DNA of 64,000 nt from Perognathus longimembris pacificus (GCF_023159225.1 NC_063166.1:46183149-46247148); one strand, 5' to 3'; shown: positions 9,218 to 19,876, counted from the stretch's first letter. Program-made: numbers and translations. The notes: generated from the sequence alone by a model not told the origin.

Positions 9218-10805
9218 TTGAACCTAGTTCTGTCCTTCTTTATTGCATCTTCCATCCATTTGTTTCCACTCTGCTTTCTGCTTGCATGCATGCTGAATTG
9301 TTTGGCAATATGGGAAAGTTTCCAGGCTGACCTGGATTCATAATGGCATTCTATCACATACAGTTCCATGTAAAAAGGGAATATTTTGCCACCACCGAGG
9401 CATATATGGAAGAAGACCCAATAATACAAGTGACAGAAGACCCACCATAGACAGTAAACATTTATTCCTGCCAGCATATGTAATTAACAACTATCAAAAT
9501 GGCCATTCAGTATGTCTGTTTTACAAGAATTTTGAAATAGCCAAAATAGAAACATTTCCACATTCAGAAACATGAAGAAAAATATAAATCCATGCTTTAT
9601 TTTAAGAAGAAGAATAAATGAAGAAGGAAAGTGAAGGGGCATATGGATAAAATGTCAATCCTGACATAGGGGTTCAAACACCTGACACATGCTTTTCGGT
9701 CTTTCAGTGACCATAGAGTTTGCAAATATGATAAGCTTAAATAACAACCAGAAAATCCATCTGGAGTCACAAAAACATGCTAGAGATCTGAGCTCACTTT
9801 CATATAAATCCATTTTGTAATAACTTTTTTGTAATGGAAAGGATTGTGTGGGTAGAAATCACATTCTGTGGATAGGAAGAGAATGAGAGGTGTTGTTAGA
9901 GAGGCCTTTACATGTTTGTCTGTTGTATTGTTTGCAGCCTGTGAGTTGCCTTGACACACACAGCATGTGGGTGAACCTCTCTCCATTCCTCCCTTCCCTG
10001 GCAGGCAGAGGAAGACATTCACATCAGCTCACACTCACAGGCATTTAGGAGAATGCCAATTTTCAACCTTGATTATTTCAGAAGATCCAATACTACAATG
10101 AACCATACCTGTGACATTGAAAATGAGATCTTATAGGTTCCAAAGGCTGAGGACCACATGGTCAGGGTACATGTCTCTTCACTTGTACCTTCAATCACTT
10201 TTAAAGGATGCTGAAAATGACAACAACAACAAAATTATTCCCTCACTATTGTGAAGGTTAGAGGTCTAAATTCTCTATCATTTTGCCAAAATTAAATGAC
10301 AGCAGAAAGCTCCTTTGGAATGTCAGGTGGAGAATTTCTCTTATGCTTTTATTTTTACTTTTTTTTCGAAGTTTTAATGGCTTTGGCATAACTAAGATTG
10401 TGACACTGCAATTCAGTCACTGCTTCCAATATCACAGTGTCTCCTCCCTGTCTGTCTGTCTGTCTATCTGACAAATCTCCCTCTGCCTCACTCCTACAAG
10501 AACACTTGTGCTTGGATTTAGAAAATGCTCAGATAATCCACAATGTTCTCCTATTTCAAGACCTTAAATTAATTGCATCTGTTAAAATTCTTTCTCCAAA
10601 GAAGGGAACATTGGCAGGTGCCAGGGATCATGGTTTGAATGTAACAGCCCTTTCCAGCCAACTGTACATCCCCTATTATATTTAATGTTCACGCTTACAG
10701 ATAAATCTAGATGCCCTTGGCATCCTACAAGAGACATTTTTGCTTGGTTCTTGTTGTTTCTTCAGTGATGGTAATGTAAAAAGAATAAACTTCACTATCT
10801 AGCTC
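9218..10805. other. Unique sequence without recognised element
   Basis: About 1.6 kb in which no gene or repeat family was recognised. A short CTGT run occurs near 10450. Confidence 0.45.
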
Positions 10806-10811
10806 AAATTA

Positions 10812-10960
10812 CATGTATTTTTTTGCATTTTACTTGGTGGTATTAGGTAGTTGAACAAAGGGGTTACAATTCTATGTCAGGTTGTGAGCACAATGCTTCT
10901 TTGTCAATGTCACCCCTTCTTTAGTTCTCCCTCATTTTCCCTTTCCTGCCCTTACTCTCA
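10812..10960 (-). mobile_element. Old L1 3' UTR fragment
   Basis: The plus strand reads like the reverse of an older L1 3' end: a low-complexity start, 'aggggttacaattctatg', 'gtcaatgtcacccctt', then a pyrimidine-rich block 'ctccctcattttccc'. The same order occurs at 52605 and 53620. Confidence 0.55.
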
Positions 10961-12680
10961 AATTTAAATGCAATTTTTAACAGAGGTAATATCAGAGTGA
11001 AACTTAGGAAATTGTTAATATTTGTAAGATTGGACCTCCAGAAAGAGTAATGAATTTCATTTGGATTGATCATGCATTTTCCTCATTTAAAATTTTCATT
11101 CTACTAAAAAGCACATTAAACTTACTATTTTACATATAAAGAAACTGGAATACAGAAAAATTGGGAAAAGTCAATATTTACCTATGCATTTTCACCCAGA
11201 AGACCAAGCTCCTAAGGTAGGTCCTGCTCTAATTTGTCTCCACCTAAGCATTTCATTTCTCACATAAGGCATTCAGACTTCCATTGCAATTGTTATGTGT
11301 GAAGCATTTCTGTGGCCTGTGGCATATGAACGCTGATGGCCCTTTCTCTACTTTACATACTGAGCACAAATAAGGGACCTGAAAGACGGTAGAGTGTGTA
11401 AAGGAAATGAGGGAGGGAAAAAAGAAAATAATAATATTAGATTCCTTGTCTAAAGAGGATGTACATGTTTTGATCAGCACTATTCAATACCAAAAACTCT
11501 TTTAATGACTCATTTACCAGTTTCTTAATATAAATATAAACCATTGTATAATTTTATTTGCTGTCTGAACACTGCTGGAAACATCAACCAACAAACAAAA
11601 ATGTATTTTCAAGTAATGAAAGGAAGAAGCAAAGGAAGAGGTGGAAGGAATGACTTGTTGACTCATGACATTCAGAGTCCTGAAAAAACAAACAAAATAC
11701 TCAGCAATCGATAAGCTAATGCAGGGCTTCTGAAACCAGACACCATTCCCTCAAGCCCTTTAACTCAAAAAATGAAGAAGTCATGGCTACCATACCACCA
11801 CTCACTCAAGTGACAAGAAATAGAAGGTAAAGAGGACTGGGAAGGTTTATTGATGTATGTATTCACATGTGTACAGACATTACGTTTTTGGTAAATCGTG
11901 CTAATTTCATAACAATTAAAAAGAGAAGATCAGGTTATGTACGGATGTCTATTTGATTGCACAATAAAATATGTCCTACTGTTCCCTAATGAAAACAGTA
12001 AATAACCACACAGCAGGAAATATGATTTCTCTCTCTGATTTGTGTATGTGTTGTGTTTTACAGTGCAGCAAGATCTCAAATTTAGAGAAATCTCCCTTGA
12101 AAACAAATATGGGTAAAAATAATGGTACAGTTATATAGAGTAAACTGTTCTTAGAAAAAAGACTTCATCTATTTCCAATGTCAACTCTGCAAAAACTGTA
12201 TCTACTTCCATTAAGATGCAGCAATTTCTCTCCTAAATACCACCTGTTCAGATAGAGTATTTGTTAAATGAGATTGTTCATGAATTTGACAAATGTTCTG
12301 CCTTGTTCTCATGGAAACTTGTGTTGCTCCTTATTCTTTCTTGCAAATAGTAAAATTTTAACTGCAATGCTTGCTTTCTAAGCTTCATACAATTTTATTA
12401 AATGATAACGCTTTTCTATAAGTTAAGAATCAATACATCATTCATCACAGGGAAATTTGAAATCTTGAAAATTAAAAAACTTACATTGATTAATAATTCT
12501 AAAATCCATAAATGACCACTGTTAATATGTATTATGTTTTCTTCAAGTCTTACTCTATATGTAGGCTTAGGAATGTAGTACTACTGTATATAGAGAACTG
12601 GTTTTCACTCTTTTTACTTTACATCATGTAATTAGTGTTTTCTAGAGTGAAATATATTCTTTATAATGTGGCTTTAAAAA
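10961..12680. other. Unique sequence without recognised element
   Basis: About 1.7 kb, A+T-rich, with no recognised gene, repeat family or RNA. Confidence 0.45.
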
Positions 12681-12684
12681 TAAG

Positions 12685-12780
12685 ATACTTCTTAGTTACT
12701 TGGGAAGCTGAGGATAGGAGGACCTTCATTCAAGGTTACTCTGTGGAAAAATTAATGAGACCCTTTCTCAACCCATAACT
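12685..12780 (+). mobile_element. 7SL-derived SINE monomer, old
   Basis: 'gttacttgggaagctgagg' and 'gagaccctttctcaa' are the core and end of a B1/Alu-like monomer. It is heavily diverged. Confidence 0.55.
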
Positions 12781-12784
12781 GCAA

Positions 12785-13080
12785 GCAGTAGTATATGCTT
12801 GTAATCCTAAATTATTTGAGAAGTTGAGACTGAGAGAATAACAGTTCCAAGACATTCAGAGGAGAAAAATATCCATTTAATTGAGGGCTTAATGGGGTGT
12901 CATGCACCTATCATCTTTGCCATGAAGAAAAATCCAAAGAGGCAGACAAATACCTGCACAGAAAGTGGCATATATCAAAACTTCAAAATAACAGAGTTGG
13001 AAGACTTCTACAGGATCAGGAATGTCGAGTCCCTGCCTAGCTAAGAATGAGGCCGTGAGTTCAAAGTCAAGTACTGACAA
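12785..13080 (+). mobile_element. Old SINE, 7SL head and tRNA-like end
   Basis: A second 7SL-like start ('atgcttgtaatcctaaat', 'gagaagttgagactgag') is followed, after an insertion of unknown origin, by 'cctgcctagctaagaatg' and 'ccgtgagttcaaagtc', which resemble a tRNA-like end. Confidence 0.45.
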
Positions 13081-13084
13081 AATA

Positions 13085-13490
13085 TAATATATGTGTGTAT
13101 GTATATGAATGTGCGTATTTGGTAGCCCAGAATGTGTATATTAGTGGAAAAACAGAAAAATTGGGTTTATGAAAGAATGCACATGTGTATATAGACACAC
13201 GCGTACACACACACACACACATATGTATATGCTTGCATAGATCTGTGTATATATCTTTGTATAAGTATGATTAGGTGTATATATCCATATGTATATACAT
13301 ATGCACATATGTGTATATACATTTACCTATATTCGTGTATATAGATATATATATAAATTTTATACATTTATATACATTTAAATGATCATACTTATACATT
13401 TTTGTATACGAATGTATTTAGGTATGGATGTATGATGAGAGATAGTCAAGTAGATGATTGATAGATAGATACATAAATGACAGATTTGCT
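13085..13490. repeat. TATG/TACA-rich low-complexity tract
   Basis: Alternating TATG, TGTA, CACA and GATA units over 400 bp. It adjoins the end of the preceding SINE and may have grown from its tail. Confidence 0.85.
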
Positions 13491-13821
13491 ATATTTTTTC
13501 ATATGTTTTATGGAGTTTAGTAAATTCAAATCTGTTTTGTAAGTTAGTGGCACAGGAGACACAAGAAGGCAGATGGTGTAGGTGAATTTCAATGACAGCT
13601 AGACATTTCTTTGTTAGTTGTAAGAAGTCTTCTTGTTTTGCTTGATTCAGACTTTCAACTGTTTATATGAGTCCTACGTGTATCGTAGAGATCAATATAA
13701 ATATTAATCTCTACCAAAAACACTCTGAACAAACTCTTAGAATAATGATTAGTTAATGATATTGGTACTCTATAGCCCAGTCAAATTTATACATAAAATT
13801 AATTATAAAAACATATATGTG

Positions 13822-14034
13822 GGCTGGGAATATGGCCTAGTGGCAAGAGTGCTTGCCTCCTACACATGTAGCTCTCGGTTCGATTCCCCAGCACCTCATA
13901 TATGGAAAACGGCCAGAAGGGGCGCTGTGGCTCAGGTGGCAGAGTGCTAGCCTTGAGCAGGAAGAAGCCAGGGATGGTGCTCAGGCCCTGAGTCCAAGGC
14001 CCAGGACTGGCCAAAAACAAAACAAAACAAAACA
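13822..14034 (+). mobile_element. IDL-Geo dimeric SINE, young full-length copy
   Basis: The complete dimer: an IDL monomer with tRNA-like boxes, the joint 'acggccagaaggggc', the right monomer ('gctgtggctcaggtggc', 'gtgctcaggccctgagtcc', 'ccaggactggcc') and an (AAAAC)n tail. It is flanked by the perfect 15-bp duplication aaaaacatatatgtg at 13807-13821 and 14035-14049. This is the reference copy for the family in this window. Confidence 0.95.
13833..13887 (+). promoter_or_regulatory. Internal RNA polymerase III promoter (A and B boxes)
   Basis: A box TGGCCTAGTGG at 13833-13843 and B box GGTTCGATTCC at 13877-13887, spaced as in a tRNA gene. The B box fits the consensus exactly, CpG included, which points to a young copy. 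Confidence 0.8.
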
Positions 14035-14214
14035 AAAAACATATATGTGCCTTAATTCAATAAAATTTTATTATTATATACTTAGGTATTCTAAAATTTA
14101 TGAATCTTGATAATAAACTACTGTAGCTCTATGCATGACCTACAGTAGTATTTTTTCACACAATGCTTTCTACTAAGAATTGATGCAAATTTTTTTAAAT
14201 TTTAATTTAGTTTT

Positions 14215-14312
14215 TTTCAAATTTTTGTCCTAGACAGGGACTTGAATCAGTATCTGATGCTTTTGCTCAATTGCTGGCTCTCTACCACCTGAGCCATGCT
14301 TCCAACCCTGAC
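14215..14312 (-). mobile_element. tRNA-like SINE monomer, diverged
   Basis: The plus strand has 'cagggacttgaatcag', 'ttgctcaattgctggctc' and 'accacctgagccatgc', the reverse of a tRNA-like right arm. Family assignment is uncertain. Confidence 0.5.
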
Positions 14313-14394
14313 ACATGTTTGTTGAAACACAGAAACCAGAAGCCTAGGTCTCACACTGTCAATCAGGGTTCATGTACCATCTGACATATGTGTT

Positions 14395-14640
14395 GTATTT
14401 TACTTTTTATTAGCACACATTTGCTACATTAATACAAGTGGGATATTTTTAGACATGTAATCAATGCACTCAATCCCTCTATCACGTTCCTTCATTCATC
14501 ATCCAATTCCATATTCTTAAAAACATTTTCAGCAGGTTTGGTTGCTCGAGTTTCACACATACAAATTACTCAGGCCCCATTCATCCTCCCTTGCTCTCTT
14601 CATTTTCCTTTTCTGCTCCTCCTCCTGCCACCCAACAGCC
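14395..14640 (-). mobile_element. Possible old L1 3' UTR
   Basis: It starts 'tactttttattagcacac' and becomes pyrimidine-rich with 'catcatccaattcc' and 'ttctgctcctcctcc', similar in style to reversed 3' UTRs of old rodent L1. The match is weak. Confidence 0.35.
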
Positions 14641-14693
14641 AAGTCTCCTTTACTTTCCTGTCATTCCTGAGTTTTTTAAGTGTGTATTTCTCT

Positions 14694-14695
14694 GA

Positions 14696-14742
<47 letters not shown>

Positions 14743-14765
14743 AGAGAGGGAGGGAGAGGGAGAGC
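14694..14765. repeat. (TG)n(AG)n compound microsatellite
   Basis: A TG run changes directly into AG and then into GGGA units, as at 6622-6677. Confidence 0.97.
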
Positions 14766-14846
14766 TGGAGGAAAGGAGGAAGAGGGAATTTTTTGAAAGG
14801 AGTGAGAATACAAGGGAATCTGTACACAAAAAAGGACAAGAATAGG

Positions 14847-15131
14847 AGCTGCTGGATTGTAGGGGAGCTCTATGTTTAGCCTTCTGAGAAATCTCCATAA
14901 GGCTTTCCAGAGTAGCTGAACAAGTTTACATTCCCACCAACAATGAAGTAGGGTTCCCTTTTGGCCACATCCCTTCCAACATTTGTTATTGTTAGTTTTC
15001 CTGATAATGTACATTCTTACTGGGGTGAGGTGGAATCTCAATGTTGTTTTGATTTGCACTCCTTATTGGCCAGTGATATAGAGCATTTTTCATGTGTCTC
15101 TTGGCCATTCTTATTTCCTCTACAGAGAAGT
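14847..15131 (-). mobile_element. Inverted 5' segment of L1 number 1
   Basis: The minus strand encodes the L1 ORF2 C-terminal region, with [14 protein letters not shown] and [15 protein letters not shown] recognisable and the upstream part 'aagaatggccaagagac'. It is joined head to head with a sense segment of the same L1 that starts at about 15132. The two segments overlap in the L1 region encoding IELP-DP. This is the layout produced by twin priming. Confidence 0.85.
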
Positions 15132-15800
15132 CTCTTGAGGCTACAGATAGAGCTCCCCTGTGACCCAGAAGCCTCACTCTTGGACATTTACCCAAAAGAT
15201 TACAAACAAGAGCACAGTAAAGCCACCAGCACAACAATGTTCATCTCAGCACAATTTGTCATTGCGAAAATGTGGAACCAACCCAGATACCCTTTAGTAG
15301 ATGAATGGATCAGGAAATGTGATACATATACACAATGGAATTTTATGCCTCTATCAGAAAGAATGACATTGCCCCATTCGTAAAGAAATGGAAGGACTTG
15401 GAAAAAATTATACTAAGTAAAATGAGCCAGACCCAAAGAAACATGGACTCTATGGTTTCCCTCATATGGAATAATTAGCACAGGTTTAGGGTAGTCACAG
15501 CAGAGGATCACAAGAGCCCAATAGCTATACCCTTATGAACACATAAGATGATGCTAAGTGAAATTAACTTCATGTTATGGAAACGAGTGTTATATCACTG
15601 TTATAATTTCTTTCAACATGCCATGTGAAACTGTAGCTTCTTTTGTTGATGATCCTCTTGTATCCCCTTCCTGTGGTTGTCCCTGCGCTATCTCTGTATC
15701 TCATCTGAGAACCGAGGATACTGTATATACCGGTATTAGAACTAGGGAATGGAAAGGGAATATCAAAGTTGAGAGACAAAGGATAAAAAGACAAATGACT
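15132..15800 (+). mobile_element. L1 number 1, sense segment (host of the nested L1)
   Basis: It starts within ORF2 (IELPCDPEASLLDIYPKDYK in the plus frame), runs through WNQPRYP and the end of ORF2, now broken by a frameshift after the WIRKCDTYTQ part, and continues into the 3' UTR to 'aaaaagacaaatgact' at 15785-15800. There it is interrupted by a second L1. The rest of its 3' UTR resumes at 16749. Confidence 0.9.
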
Positions 15801-16220
15801 AAGGGAACCCTACTTCATTGTTGGTGGGAATGTAAACTGGTTCAGCCACTCTGGCAAGCAGTATGGAGATTCCTCAGAAGGCTCAATATAGAACTCCCCT
15901 ATGACCCAGCAGCCGCACTGTTAGGTATCTATCCAAAAGCCCACAAACAAAATCACAGTAATGCCACCAGCACAACAATGTTCATCGCAGCACAATTTGT
16001 CATAGTGAGAAGCTGGAACCAACCCAGATGCCCCTCCATAGATGAATGGATCAGGAAAATGTGGTACATTTACACAATGGAATTTTATGCCTCTATCAGA
16101 AAGAATGACATTGTTCCATTTGTAAGGAAATGGAAGGACTTGGAAAAAGTTATACTAAGTGAAGTGAGCCAGACCCAAAGAAACATGGACTCTATGGCCT
16201 CCCTTATTGGGAATAATTAG
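15801..16220 (+). pseudogene. L1 ORF2 C-terminal fragment, frame open
   Basis: This is the last 140 codons of an L1 ORF2 protein, the reverse transcriptase/endonuclease polyprotein of a LINE-1. Recognisable parts in order are [17 protein letters not shown], the IELPYDPAA-LLGIYPK block, MFIAAQF, WNQPRCPSIDEWI, MWYIYTMEFYASIRKND and the terminal SLIGNN followed by the stop at 16218-16220. This end lies downstream of the reverse transcriptase domain. There are no internal stops, so the copy is young, but without ORF1, endonuclease and reverse transcriptase it cannot function. The open frame that extends upstream to 15558 is a chance read-through into the 3' UTR of the host L1. Confidence 0.9.
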
Positions 16221-16732
16221 TACAGGTTTAGGCAAGCCATAGCAGAGCATCACAAGGCCCAATAGCTATACCCTTAGGAACACATAAGATGATGCTAAGT
16301 GAAATGAACTCCATGTTATGGAAACAAGTGATATATCACAGTTGTAACTACTTTCAACGTCCTATGTGTATGTGTAGTTTCTATTATTGATGATGTTCTT
16401 GTATCACCTTCCTATGGTTGTACCTACACTATCTCTGTAATCTTATCTGAGTATATTGGAAACCGTGTTTACTGGTATTGGAAGTAGGAAATTCAAAGGG
16501 AATACCAAATTTGAGAGACACAGGGTAAAAAAAGAGAAATAACTACAAAAGCAATACTTGCAAAACTGTTTGGTGTAAGTGAACTGAACACCTGGGGGGG
16601 GAAGGGAAAGGGGGGGAGGGAGGGGGGCATGAGGGACAAGGCAACAAACAGTACAAGAAATGTATCCAATGCCCAACGTATGATACTGTAACCTCTCTGT
16701 ACATCAGTTTGATAATAAAAATTTGAGAAAAA
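15801..16732 (+). mobile_element. L1 number 2, nested inside L1 number 1
   Basis: A 5'-truncated L1 that begins in ORF2 and ends with the 3' UTR 'cagtttgataataaaaatt' and an A-tail. The perfect 16-bp duplication aaaaagacaaatgact (15785-15800 and 16733-16748) is part of the host 3' UTR and proves insertion into it. The G-rich block at 16594-16627 holds six G runs. Confidence 0.95.
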
Positions 16733-16748
16733 AAAAAGACAAATGACT

Positions 16749-16955
16749 TCAAAAGCAATACTTACAAAACCATTTACCATTTGTGTAAACCAACTGAACA
16801 ACGAGGCTTAGGGAGGGAGGGACTGGGAGTGAGTGAGGGAAGGGAAGACACTGTAGGAAAGGAAATGTACTCCTTACTTGAACTCATGTAAACATAATTC
16901 CTCTGTACATAACATTTATAATAATAACATAAATTTTATAAAAATATTAAAAGAG
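16749..16955 (+). mobile_element. L1 number 1, remaining 3' UTR
   Basis: It continues exactly where 15800 stops: 'tcaaaagcaatacttac', 'accaactgaacaacgagg', a G-rich block, and a decayed end 'cctctgtacataac'. It matches the undisturbed order seen at 30750-30850. Confidence 0.85.
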
Positions 16956-17565
16956 GTTGCCACCTCCAGGGCAGGCACACAGTGAAAGTAGTAGTTGAAG
17001 CCTCCCTCAACCTGGAATGAAGTTTTCTGTCAATGCTGGTCAGATCTGCATCTGTTTATATTTTAAGGCATGGTGAATCCCAGAGATAATTCTTTCAGAC
17101 TGTTTTAACTAATGACTTGTTTGAACTATGAATTCTCATCACTGTGATCTTGACCTGTTAGATACATACTGGAGTCCCCAAAGACCTAACAATTGAAGGG
17201 ACTTGATAGACTTGGTTGTCCCTTAATGTTCTATTGTAGATTTCACATTGGCAATGGTAACTAATTGCATTGAATGTGAAATCTAATTAAGACTTCATTG
17301 TACCATCTGTGTTCTTTGGTGAAAGGACATGTCCTATTAAACATGTTCTGAAGAGAAGATATTGGGAAAGTTACTTAAAATTCAGTCCTTGCCATTCTCA
17401 AAGACTGGGTGGGGGCAGAGTACAATACTTTATTGTTCTATCTGGTCTTTAAAAGCATCTCAGAGTCATTACTAATTTTCCTATTACTTACAGACTAGAG
17501 ATGGTACTTCTAAATTAAAATCCATAACTTCAGCAACTGGGAAGTAAGAGAAACATATGCACATA
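16956..17565. other. Unique sequence without recognised element
   Basis: About 600 bp with no gene or repeat recognised. Confidence 0.45.
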
Positions 17566-17570
17566 CACAC

Positions 17571-18083
17571 ATCCAGCCATGTACCACATAAGGATGTTTT
17601 GATTGACAGTAAACTATATATACAATGGTGCACACCTAACATAATTGAACTGAAATATTTTCATCACCTACTGACATTGTAGCTAAGGTTTTAGCAAGGG
17701 CAGCCATTCACTGGGTTATTGAGATGCAGGTGTTACCAAATGCAGTCCACTACCAGTTATATTTAAAGGGCCTTTAATGACATCCATTACATAATAATGG
17801 ATAACAACAAATTATCATACTGGTATGTGTTTACCATACTGTATGTACCATTATTTTCTAGTCTATATCTACCTCTGAAAAAAAAAGTTGTCTACAAGTC
17901 TCCAATTCGTCACAGATGTCTTGGTTCTTGTGCTGCTTGCAGGGAGAGGCAGTGGTGCAAGATAGACCTGTGTGAGCTGGGTTTATGTAAACACAACCAT
18001 CAGAGTTGGCGTAGTACTGAGATCATTTAATGAAGCATTCCCAAGGATATGTTCCTATTGTTAAATGACCCAGGAAGCTACAA
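17571..18083 (-). mobile_element. Fossil DNA transposon, Tigger/MER2-like
   Basis: The left end ('cagccatgtaccacataagg', 'cagtaaactatatatacaat', 'cctactgacattgtagc') and the right end ('tgaagcattcccaagg', 'tatgttcctattgttaaatg') resemble the two terminal regions of the MER2/Tigger group read in reverse, with most CpG sites lost. No transposase frame is left. The assignment rests on remembered consensus features of the family. The TA target duplication could not be confirmed. Confidence 0.65.
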
Positions 18084-18559
18084 GTGTATTAAGCAAAAGG
18101 AAAAAAAAATCACGTACTTTGGTAAAGCATACACACACTACAATTTTCTGTAAGTCACATCCTTGTTTATTCTACTTCACTTAATGCAAAGGAGACATAT
18201 TTTGTTTGCTCTACTCCAACATAGGGATTTCCTATGTCTGAGAATGGACCAATTTTGTAAAATTTTATACCTTTTGTGTTCCAGCTTTCAAACTTTAGAA
18301 TAAGAAGAAAAATCCAGGAAGCTTATTATTAGAGTGAGATCAACCTGCAAAACTATTAAATAACTACTGTGATTTCACCCATTCTAGCATGTTATATATT
18401 TATTTCATTCCTCCTCTAATAGTCACAAGGAAATTATTAGTTTTGATTATTGGCTAAGATGCTAAAATCGTTTGGAGACATTTTCAGTTTCTTTAAGACT
18501 TTGCCAAAATGTAACAAATACCAACATTTTCCCTCTGTGGGTCTTTGACAAAAAAATGC
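18084..18559. other. Unique sequence without recognised element
   Basis: A+T-rich, no gene or repeat recognised. It leads up to the promoter-like segment. Confidence 0.45.
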
Positions 18560-18741
18560 CCCGAGTGACCTCCAGGTTATTTATAAACCAGCAGCTGCAC
18601 CCATGACATCAAGATCCTATAAAACCATCTTTCCATTCTTCAGGCACCTGTTGCTGAAGAGAAATCTGAGACAGATGAGCAAGAACTTCAGAGTTCTAAG
18701 TGACAGTGGCATTGAAACAGCAGGTATCTCGCAGACAGAAT
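18560..18741 (+). promoter_or_regulatory. Possible TATA promoter and first exon
   Basis: A TATA box TATAAAA lies at 18618-18624, with CAGCTG at about 18592. A start site would be expected near 18650. Downstream is an ATG at 18675 opening a 22-codon frame that starts MSKNFRVLSDSGIE, crossed by a donor-like CAG|GTATCT at 18723/18724. The sequence is locally less A+T-rich and free of repeats. The signals are seen directly; that they form a real promoter and exon is inference. I do not recognise the gene. A relic of a lost gene is also possible. Confidence 0.3.
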
Positions 18742-18887
18742 GAGTTTTCAGGGCAGTTATGTCAGAGGTACGGGCATCTGTGATGGTGTGTTCTTCCTAA
18801 GGTCCTTTGTCAGATGTATCTTTTTCACACATGGGCCTATATCTTAATCTGATTTGTATTAATATAACAGAATGTAAAGATATTAGG

Positions 18888-19165
18888 CCAGGCACCAGTG
18901 GCTCACACCTGTAATCCTGTAATCTAAGGTACTCAGGAGGCTGAAATCTGAGGATTGTCTTTCAAAGCCAGCTGAGGCAGATAAATCCTAGAGACTCGTA
19001 TCTCTTTAACCACCTAAAAGCTAGAAGTAGAGCTGTTGGTTGAGTGGTAGAGTACTAGCTTTGAGTAAACAAAAGAAAACAAACAAACCATAAAACCAAA
19101 GAAAATAAAAAGGGGGAAAAAGCATGAGGCCTTGAATTCAATGCCCGGTACTGGCACAAAATAAA
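18888..19165 (+). mobile_element. 7SL-Geo chimeric SINE
   Basis: The 7SL head is very clear ('accagtggctcacacctg', 'ctcaggaggctgaaatctg'), followed by 'caaagccagctgagg', the linker 'ctctttaaccaccta' and the right arm ('agtagagctgttggttgag', 'ggccttgaattcaatgccc'). An A-rich insertion of about 55 bp splits the right arm. Confidence 0.85.
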
Positions 19166-19169
19166 TAAA

Positions 19170-19578
19170 TAATGAACTAAAAATTATATTTATTTCTATG
19201 ATTCTTGAGGCTGGAAAGTCCCACGTTCTGTCACCACAGGATGGAGGCCAGCACATGAGAATAGTCAGGGAGCACGCAGATCAGATCTCTCTTCTTTCCT
19301 CACATTGAGCCACCAATCCTATCATAAGGACTCACTGTCATAACATTCTCTCACACTACTAATCTCCTAAAGTCCCTGCCTTCAAGTAATATCAACCTGT
19401 AACTTTGGAGATCAAATATCTACGTAGCACACTTCTAGGTGCTTATACAAGTGCCTCATTGTAGTAGTTATAAATGTCTACAAAACAGAAGAAAGCTGTG
19501 CTAGAACAAAATCTGTCTTGCTCTTGTGACTGAAGAGAATGACCCAACCTAGTAATACTGTGACCTCGTGTTGTGCAA
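19170..19578. other. Unique sequence without recognised element
   Basis: About 400 bp, nothing recognised. Confidence 0.45.
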
Positions 19579-19594
19579 TTCCTCTGAGTCTTTT

Positions 19595-19876
19595 TTTTTT
19601 TGGCCAGTCCTGGGCCTTGGACTCAGGGCCTAAACACTGTCCCTGGCTTCTTCCCGCTCAAGGCTAGCACTCTGCCACTTGAGCCACAGCTCCGCTTCTG
19701 GCCGTTTTCTGTATATGTGGTGCTAGGGAATCGAACCTAGGGCCTCTGGTATACCGAGGCAGGCACTCTTGCCACTAGGCTATATCCCCAGCCCCAATAT
19801 ATGTGGTGCTGAGGAATCGAACCGAGAGCTTCATGTGTAGGAGGCAAGCACTCTTGCCACTAGGCCATATTCCCAG
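19595..19876 (-). mobile_element. Trimeric SINE IDL-IDL-Geo
   Basis: Read on the minus strand: one IDL monomer (19797-19876), directly joined to a second IDL monomer, then the Geo right monomer and the A-tail (19595-19794). Each IDL has its own B box (plus-strand 'ggaatcgaacc' near 19733 and 19813). One perfect 15-bp duplication, tcctctgagtctttt, flanks the whole unit (19580-19594 and 19877-19891), and there is no A-tail or duplication between the two IDL monomers. The trimer therefore appears to have inserted as one piece. Confidence 0.9.

Noticed and set aside
13861..13887. tRNA gene
   Set aside because: The A and B boxes belong to the IDL head of a SINE; no complete tRNA cloverleaf is present.
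14676..15059. Minus-strand 127-codon frame as a gene
   Set aside because: It is the inverted L1 ORF2 fragment plus read-through into the TG/AG microsatellite.
15558..16220. 220-codon frame as one protein
   Set aside because: The first 81 codons are 3' UTR of the host L1; only 15801 onward is ORF2 of the nested L1. The fusion is an accident of the insertion.
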